Translations under genes and position numbers: made by a program
Notes under the pieces: model-generated
Seen by the model: the letters and a program-made list of their open reading frames with translations, nothing else
Database searches by the model: none
Told to the model about the DNA's origin: nothing
Shown: piece by piece, positions 6,661 through 9,432 of the stretch
Layout: every line of letters begins with the position of its first letter
Position numbering within the stretch: position 1 is the first letter of the stretch
NCBI GenBank assembly: GCA_017523605.1
Contig: JAFWVZ010000173.1
Span: forward strand, 1-9,432
Direction of reading: 5' to 3'
Length of the DNA: 9,432 bases
DNA from: Bacillota bacterium
Lineage (GTDB): Bacteria > Bacillota > Clostridia > Peptostreptococcales > Anaerovoracaceae

Positions 6661-7320
6661 ATGGCAAAATCTATTGCAGTGCTTGGACTGGGAAAGTACG
6701 GAACCAGCCTGGTGCGCACCCTTAACGAGATGGGTGCCGACGTTCTTGCCGTGGACAAGGACGAGACGCTCGTAAACGAGATAGCGGACCATTGCTCCGC
6801 CGCTGTGTGCGCGGACGTATCCAACGAAGAAGCCCTTATATCGCTTGGATTAAAGGACATGGACATAGTAGTGGTGGCCATGGCACAGAACCTGGAAGCA
6901 AGCATACTTGCGGTAGCGGTAGCCAAAGACCTTGGTGTGCCGTACATAGTTGCCAAGAGCTCCTCGGAAAGGATGTCCGCCATACTTCTGAGGGTAGGAG
7001 CCAACAAGGCTCTGATACCGGAGGAATACGCCGGCATACGCTCCGCAACGATACTGTTTTCCGAGACGGTGCTGGACTACTTCCAGCTTGGCAACAGCCT
7101 CTGCATGATAGAGATGATACCCCTTAAGGAGTGGGTCGGGAAGACGCTTACAGAGCTGAACCTTAGGATAAGGAACAACATAAACGTCGTAGCCAGAAGG
7201 GACGAAAACAACAACTGGATGCTGCTGGATCCCGGAAAACCACTGGAAGAGAACAGCAAGCTCCTGGTAGTAATGGAACAGAAGACGCTGGACGAACTTA
7301 TTCTGAAAGATAAGGCGTAA
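6661..7320 (+). CDS. ktrA: KtrA/TrkA-type cytosolic regulatory subunit of the potassium uptake system
   Basis: Cytosolic RCK protein that forms a ring on KtrB and gates it. Residues 1-125 are the RCK_N Rossmann domain: VLGLGKYG with Gly9, Gly11 and Gly14, and Asp32 at the end of beta-2 (VDKDE) for nucleotide binding (ATP/ADP or NAD(H) in the family). Residues about 135-216 are the RCK_C domain, the known c-di-AMP site in Firmicutes KtrA. The 219-aa length with a single RCK pair marks it as KtrA rather than double-length TrkA. AAAGGAG at 6648-6654 overlaps the ktrB stop codon (TAAAGGAG) and lies 6 bases before the ATG, so it is translationally coupled to ktrB. The transcript ends at the strong terminator at 7354-7395. 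Confidence 0.95.
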   Translation: MAKSIAVLGLGKYGTSLVRTLNEMGADVLAVDKDETLVNEIADHCSAAVCADVSNEEALISLGLKDMDIVVVAMAQNLEASILAVAVAKDLGVPYIVAKSSSERMSAILLRVGANKALIPEEYAGIRSATILFSETVLDYFQLGNSLCMIEMIPLKEWVGKTLTELNLRIRNNINVVARRDENNNWMLLDPGKPLEENSKLLVVMEQKTLDELILKDKA

Positions 7321-7353
7321 AACGTTACGCAGAAATTAAGAACGGCATGAAAA

Positions 7354-7395
7354 ACGGACCCCGCGCGATCGACTGCGCAGGGTCCGTATTTTTTT
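7354..7395 (+). terminator. intrinsic terminator of ktrBA
   Basis: ACGGACCC (7354-7361) pairs with GGGTCCGT (7380-7387). After one C-A mismatch, GCGC (7363-7366) pairs with GCGC (7375-7378) around an 8-base loop. TATTTTTTT follows immediately (7 Ts, 7389-7395). It lies 34 bases after the ktrA stop. Confidence 0.9.
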
Positions 7396-7472
7396 GATCC
7401 GGCGGAAGTCCCGGCTCTAGCGGAGCGTCGAAGCTCAGCGGCCATTTCCGGGGCAGCCGGTGCTGCCGCAAA

Positions 7473-7772
7473 GCGGACGAATCTTTCGACGCCGTTACCA
7501 GCAACTACGTCTATCACAACATCTCCGGCCATGACAAGCAGCAGCTGCTCCTGGAGACGCTTCGCGTGCTGAAAAAAGGAGGGACCTTCGCGATCCACGA
7601 TATTATGAGCCAGGCTCGCTACGGCGACATGGACGCCTTTGTGAAGAAGCTGAAAGCCGAGGGCTACGAAGAAGTAAAGCTCGTCGACACGACAGACGGG
7701 ACCTTCATGGGAAGCAAAGAGGCCTCGTGGCTCGGGCTTGCCGGTTCCACGCTGCTGATAGGAAAGAAATAG
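7473..7772 (+). pseudogene. C-terminal relic of a class I SAM-dependent methyltransferase
   Basis: The frame reads ADESFDAVTSNYVYHNI, then LLLETLRVLKKGGTFAIHD and a C-terminus ending STLLIGKK with TAG at 7770-7772. This is the post-motif-II half of a Rossmann methyltransferase: motif IV-like DESFDAVTSNYVYHN, then LRVLKKGGTFAIHD (motif V/VI region). The SAM-binding glycine motif and all earlier parts are missing. Upstream in frame (7398-7472) the sequence reads as Ser/Gly-rich text (SGGSPGSSGASKL) unlike a methyltransferase, with a TGA at 7395 inside the T-run of the ktrBA terminator. No ATG or usable start exists before a GTG at 7566, which would give only 68 residues. Truncation, probably by deletion next to the terminator, is the best reading. 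It ends before a clean terminator, as its parent gene would have. Confidence 0.8.
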
Positions 7773-7802
7773 ATAGTAAAAACCATTAAGACCGACAAAG
7801 CG

Positions 7803-7835
7803 AAAACCCCGGAGGATCAATGTCTCCGGGGTTTT
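7803..7835. terminator. perfect bidirectional terminator
   Basis: AAAACCCCGGAG (7803-7814) pairs perfectly with CTCCGGGGTTTT (7824-7835), a 12-bp stem with a 9-base loop. The A4 and T4 ends make it usable from both strands. It ends the methyltransferase relic on plus and the AIM24-family gene on minus, which lies 48 bases away. Confidence 0.88.
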
Positions 7836-7883
7836 ATGTTTGCACGTCTGTCCTTAGTTATTGAAGTTTGCTGCCGGCTGCCT

Positions 7884-8579
7884 TTAGTTGCTGGATGTGG
7901 GCATGTACGGGATCAGCGTCTGGGCAAGGCTTGCGATGTTTCTTGTCTGGATAAGGACTTTGCCGCTGCCGTGGAATTCGTTCACCAGGCCTTCGCCGGA
8001 CTTAAAGCCTATCACGCCCGAGGCCGGGTGGATGTTGTAATCCAGAGTGGCATCCCACGCCACAACATGATAGTTATCTATTATCAGCGGCCTGTCCGGT
8101 GTTACTTCCAGCTCTATGAGCGCGCCGAACGCGTTTACCAGAAGGTCTCCCTGGCCTACGGTCTCCATGATGAAGAATCCGCCTGTTCCGCCGAAGAGCG
8201 CTTTGCCGACACTCTGCCGCCTTACCTCGTATGCTACGCCGTTGTCGCACGCCAGGAACGCTCCGTTATTCAGTCTGTACTGCCTGTATCCGACCTCAAG
8301 TTTCGCGATCATTCCGGGAGTAGCCGGGGCGACCGCTATGCGGGCGATGTCGGTAATTCCGGTAGCCGTCGTGATGAAAACGCCTTCGCCTGTTACGGCA
8401 GACCTTGCCACAGCTTTCAGGAAGCCGCCGAACCCGCCGGAATTGGAATTGGACCTGCCCTCCAGATCGACATCCTGCATGTAGACCATGGCGCCGCTCT
8501 CTATCCTGACCTGCTCGCCTCTTGTAAGCGCGATCTCTACGATGGGGTTGTCTTCGTCTCCGAAAATCTGATAATTCAT
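7884..8579 (-). CDS. AIM24/TIGR00266-family protein
   Basis: A 231-aa soluble protein of the AIM24 family (bacterial TIGR00266), built of repeated beta-strands and structurally related to tryptophan-attenuator-binding-like double-stranded beta-helix folds. Its biochemical role is not known. Recognisable family segments are the start with VEIALTRGEQVRIESGAMVYM (about 14-34), the Ser/Gly-rich loop GRSNSNSGGFGGFLK (41-55), GKALFGGTGGFFIMET (about 125-140), IDNYHVVAWDATLDY (about 157-171) and SGEGLVNEFHGSGKVLIQTRN (about 184-204). ATG 8579 is preceded by AAAAGGAGG at good spacing. It is a single gene with its own extended -10 promoter and a terminator downstream. It has no signal peptide or membrane helix. 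The GGFGGFLK loop and all core segments are intact, so it is likely functional. Confidence 0.92.
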   Translation of the reverse strand: MNYQIFGDEDNPIVEIALTRGEQVRIESGAMVYMQDVDLEGRSNSNSGGFGGFLKAVARSAVTGEGVFITTATGITDIARIAVAPATPGMIAKLEVGYRQYRLNNGAFLACDNGVAYEVRRQSVGKALFGGTGGFFIMETVGQGDLLVNAFGALIELEVTPDRPLIIDNYHVVAWDATLDYNIHPASGVIGFKSGEGLVNEFHGSGKVLIQTRNIASLAQTLIPYMPTSSN

Positions 8580-8617
8580 TACTGATCCTCCTTTTGCGAA
8601 AGTTTAGATTATGGTTT

Positions 8618-8626
8618 ATTATATCA
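8618..8626 (-). promoter_or_regulatory. extended -10 promoter of the AIM24-family gene
   Basis: Minus-strand TGATATAAT is a perfect extended -10 box, and no -35 consensus lies at the right distance. The start near 8611 gives a leader of about 30 bases that includes the strong AAAAGGAGG site. Confidence 0.6.
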
Positions 8627-8685
8627 TAGCATTCACATCAGGGCTCGTCTTTTATGATGTATTTTATTCGGGAGCCATATTTTAG

Positions 8686-8813
8686 ATGGCGGGATCCGGA
8701 AGGATCGGGGAAAGGAACAGGATTTAGAAAGGCGTTTTGAACATACGAAAAGACCCGGTTTCTGGCTGGGATTCATAGATTTCTTTACGGCTGGCATCTT
8801 TTTCCTGATCTAT
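8686..8813 (+). other. coding-like 5' extension of the DUF4234-like gene without a usable in-frame start
   Basis: In the frame of the gene at 8814, sequence upstream reads DLERRFEHTKRPGFW and then LGFIDFFTAGIFFLIY, a convincing first membrane helix. No ATG, GTG or TTG occurs in this frame back to the TGA at 8655. Two explanations fit. An ATG at 8686, with GGGAG 11 bases before it, opens a different frame that stops at 8725-8727. One extra G or A in GGGGAAA (8707-8713) would join it to the coding frame. Alternatively, ACG at 8745 may stand where an ATG used to be. Confidence 0.55.
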
Positions 8814-9128
8814 ATGCCCATGGGGCTTTTGGAGGAGCTGGAGACCATACTCGGCCACAGGATCAGGCCGTACTGGCAGGCTTACCTTCTGGGTATACCT
8901 GATCTGTTCATATACCCGTTGGTCTGGATGGCGAGGATAGCGGAAGAGCTGAAGACCAAGGCGGAAGAGCTTGGGATCGAAGGCCCGCACACTTCCTGGA
9001 AGCATATGTTCTGGTGGAACGTGCTTGGATGTCTGTGCTTCGGACCGATGATAGCCACGCACAGATTCTTCGGTACGCTGAACAAGATCGAAGAGGAGCT
9101 TAACAGACAGGCAAGAGGTGAGGAATGA
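8814..9128 (+). CDS. small DUF4234-like membrane protein, 5' end uncertain
   Basis: The coordinates give the part from the first conventional ATG (104 aa). Protein-like sequence continues at least 70-100 bases upstream, so this is probably not the true start. The visible protein has hydrophobic, aromatic segments (YWQAYLLGIPDLFIYPLVWMA, then FWWNVLGCLCFGPMIATHRFF) and a charged ending rich in Glu and Lys. With the upstream part, the unit FW..G.......G........ followed by LxxLExxL appears twice (upstream FWLGFIDFFTAG...LLEELETIL and FWWNVLGCLCFG...TLNKIEEEL), as in DUF4234-type proteins with paired helices and Asn/Glu-rich tails. No function is known for the family. It ends with TGA at 9126-9128 and is followed by a strong terminator. 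No Shine-Dalgarno sequence precedes 8814, which argues against a real start there. Confidence 0.65.
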   Translation: MPMGLLEELETILGHRIRPYWQAYLLGIPDLFIYPLVWMARIAEELKTKAEELGIEGPHTSWKHMFWWNVLGCLCFGPMIATHRFFGTLNKIEEELNRQARGEE

Positions 9129-9165
9129 TAGTCCTCGTCCCTGATGTGGTAATTCATGCAAAGCA

Positions 9166-9196
9166 AAAGACCTGCCGGTTGGCAGGTCTTTGTTTT
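9166..9196. terminator. bidirectional intrinsic terminator
   Basis: AAAGACCTGCC (9166-9176) pairs perfectly with GGCAGGTCTTT (9181-9191) around a GGTT loop, an 11-bp stem. GTTTT follows on plus. On minus the stem is followed by T and then GC. It lies between convergent genes, 37 bases after the DUF4234-like stop and 40 bases beyond the Crp-type stop. Confidence 0.88.
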
Positions 9197-9235
9197 GGTG
9201 GAACAGACCCTTCAGGATCCGAAATGCGTTGGCAG

Positions 9236-9432
9236 TTAATGTGCGTGTATTTTAAAGTGATTTTTTCTGACGGTGATCAGGCCGTCGCGCCGCATTTTTC
9301 CAAGCTCCTTTGAAAGTGCGCTTCGCTCCAGGTTCAGGTAATCGGCCAGCTGCTGGCGGTCAAACGGGATGTCAAACTCATAGCTGCTTTTTTGAAGCGA
9401 AACAGTGTTCAGGTACGACATGACCCTGCCCC
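9236..9432 (-). CDS. C-terminal part of a Crp/Fnr-family transcription regulator
   Basis: Only the last ~65 residues are in the window; the N-terminal cyclic-nucleotide-binding-type sensor domain lies beyond position 9432. The frame stays open to the edge (GRVMSYLN...), so the ATG at 9421 is internal. The visible part is the winged helix of Crp/Fnr proteins: FDIPFDRQQLADYLNLERSALSKELGKMRRDGLI, where QQLADYLNLERSALSKEL is the helix-turn-helix and RSALSKEL the recognition helix. A short wing (TVRKNHFKIHA) and TAA at 9236-9238 follow. The Ala-Asp-Tyr and Leu-Gly-Lys-Met pattern resembles the many small Crp-type regulators of Clostridia that respond to redox or metabolic signals. The signal and target cannot be told without the sensor half. 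Confidence 0.9.
   Translation of the reverse strand, partial: GRVMSYLNTVSLQKSSYEFDIPFDRQQLADYLNLERSALSKELGKMRRDGLITVRKNHFKIHAH

Noticed and set aside
5912..6667. Minus-strand open frame of about 251 codons across ktrB
   Set aside because: It is a shadow of ktrB, whose pore-loop motifs are unmistakable on the plus strand.
7077..7820. Minus-strand open frame of about 247 codons across the end of ktrA, the terminator and the methyltransferase relic
   Set aside because: It runs through a strong terminator and opposite two recognisable plus-strand coding stretches, and shows no motif of its own.
7836..8585. Plus-strand open frame of about 249 codons
   Set aside because: It is the shadow of the AIM24-family gene on the minus strand and begins inside the terminator region.
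8641..8676. GGCTC/GAGCC inverted repeat upstream of the DUF4234-like gene
   Set aside because: Five-bp arms about 25 bases apart are weak and likely to arise by chance.

Overview
The window looks like chromosomal DNA of a Gram-positive anaerobe of the Firmicutes (Clostridia-like), with a moderately GC-rich base composition judged by eye. This is inferred from a KtrAB-type potassium system, a small XRE regulator with a C-terminal membrane anchor, a Na/Pi cotransporter with a fused PhoU-like domain, strong AGGAGG-type ribosome sites and several extended -10 promoters. The species cannot be named from the sequence. No phage, insertion sequence, CRISPR array, rRNA or tRNA is visible.

Layout. Positions 1-165 hold the frameshifted tail of an unrecognised gene on the plus strand, followed by a HAD-family phosphatase (199-867). 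Convergent to it, on the minus strand, is a two-gene operon of an XRE regulator with a C-terminal membrane anchor (1503-1934) and an unknown two-helix membrane protein (903-1490). Its promoter carries a perfect palindrome over the -10 box. Further minus-strand genes are a MOFRL-type glycerate kinase (2041-3279) and, 34 bases upstream of it, a Na/Pi cotransporter with a PhoU-like tail (3314-5074).

The Na/Pi gene diverges from ktrB-ktrA (5282-7320), the channel subunit and cytosolic gating subunit of a potassium uptake system. Candidate promoters for the two directions lie almost back to back in the 207-base gap, beside an imperfect stem-loop. A good terminator ends ktrBA. Just after it is the C-terminal relic of a SAM-dependent methyltransferase (about 7473-7772), then a perfect 12-bp bidirectional terminator. 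An AIM24/TIGR00266-family protein (7884-8579, minus), a DUF4234-like small membrane protein with a damaged or unconventional 5' end (8814-9128, with coding signal upstream), another bidirectional terminator, and the C-terminal end of a Crp/Fnr-type regulator (9236 to the window edge, minus) follow.

The central part is an ion-homeostasis neighbourhood, with potassium and phosphate uptake diverging from a shared control region. The rest is mostly housekeeping or unknown. Three places show broken reading frames (left edge, 7398-7772, 8686-8814), which means either gene decay or sequencing/assembly error. I did not find a clear new defence or mobile system. The best leads are the XRE/membrane-protein pair with its operator-like palindrome and the divergent ktr/Na-Pi control region.
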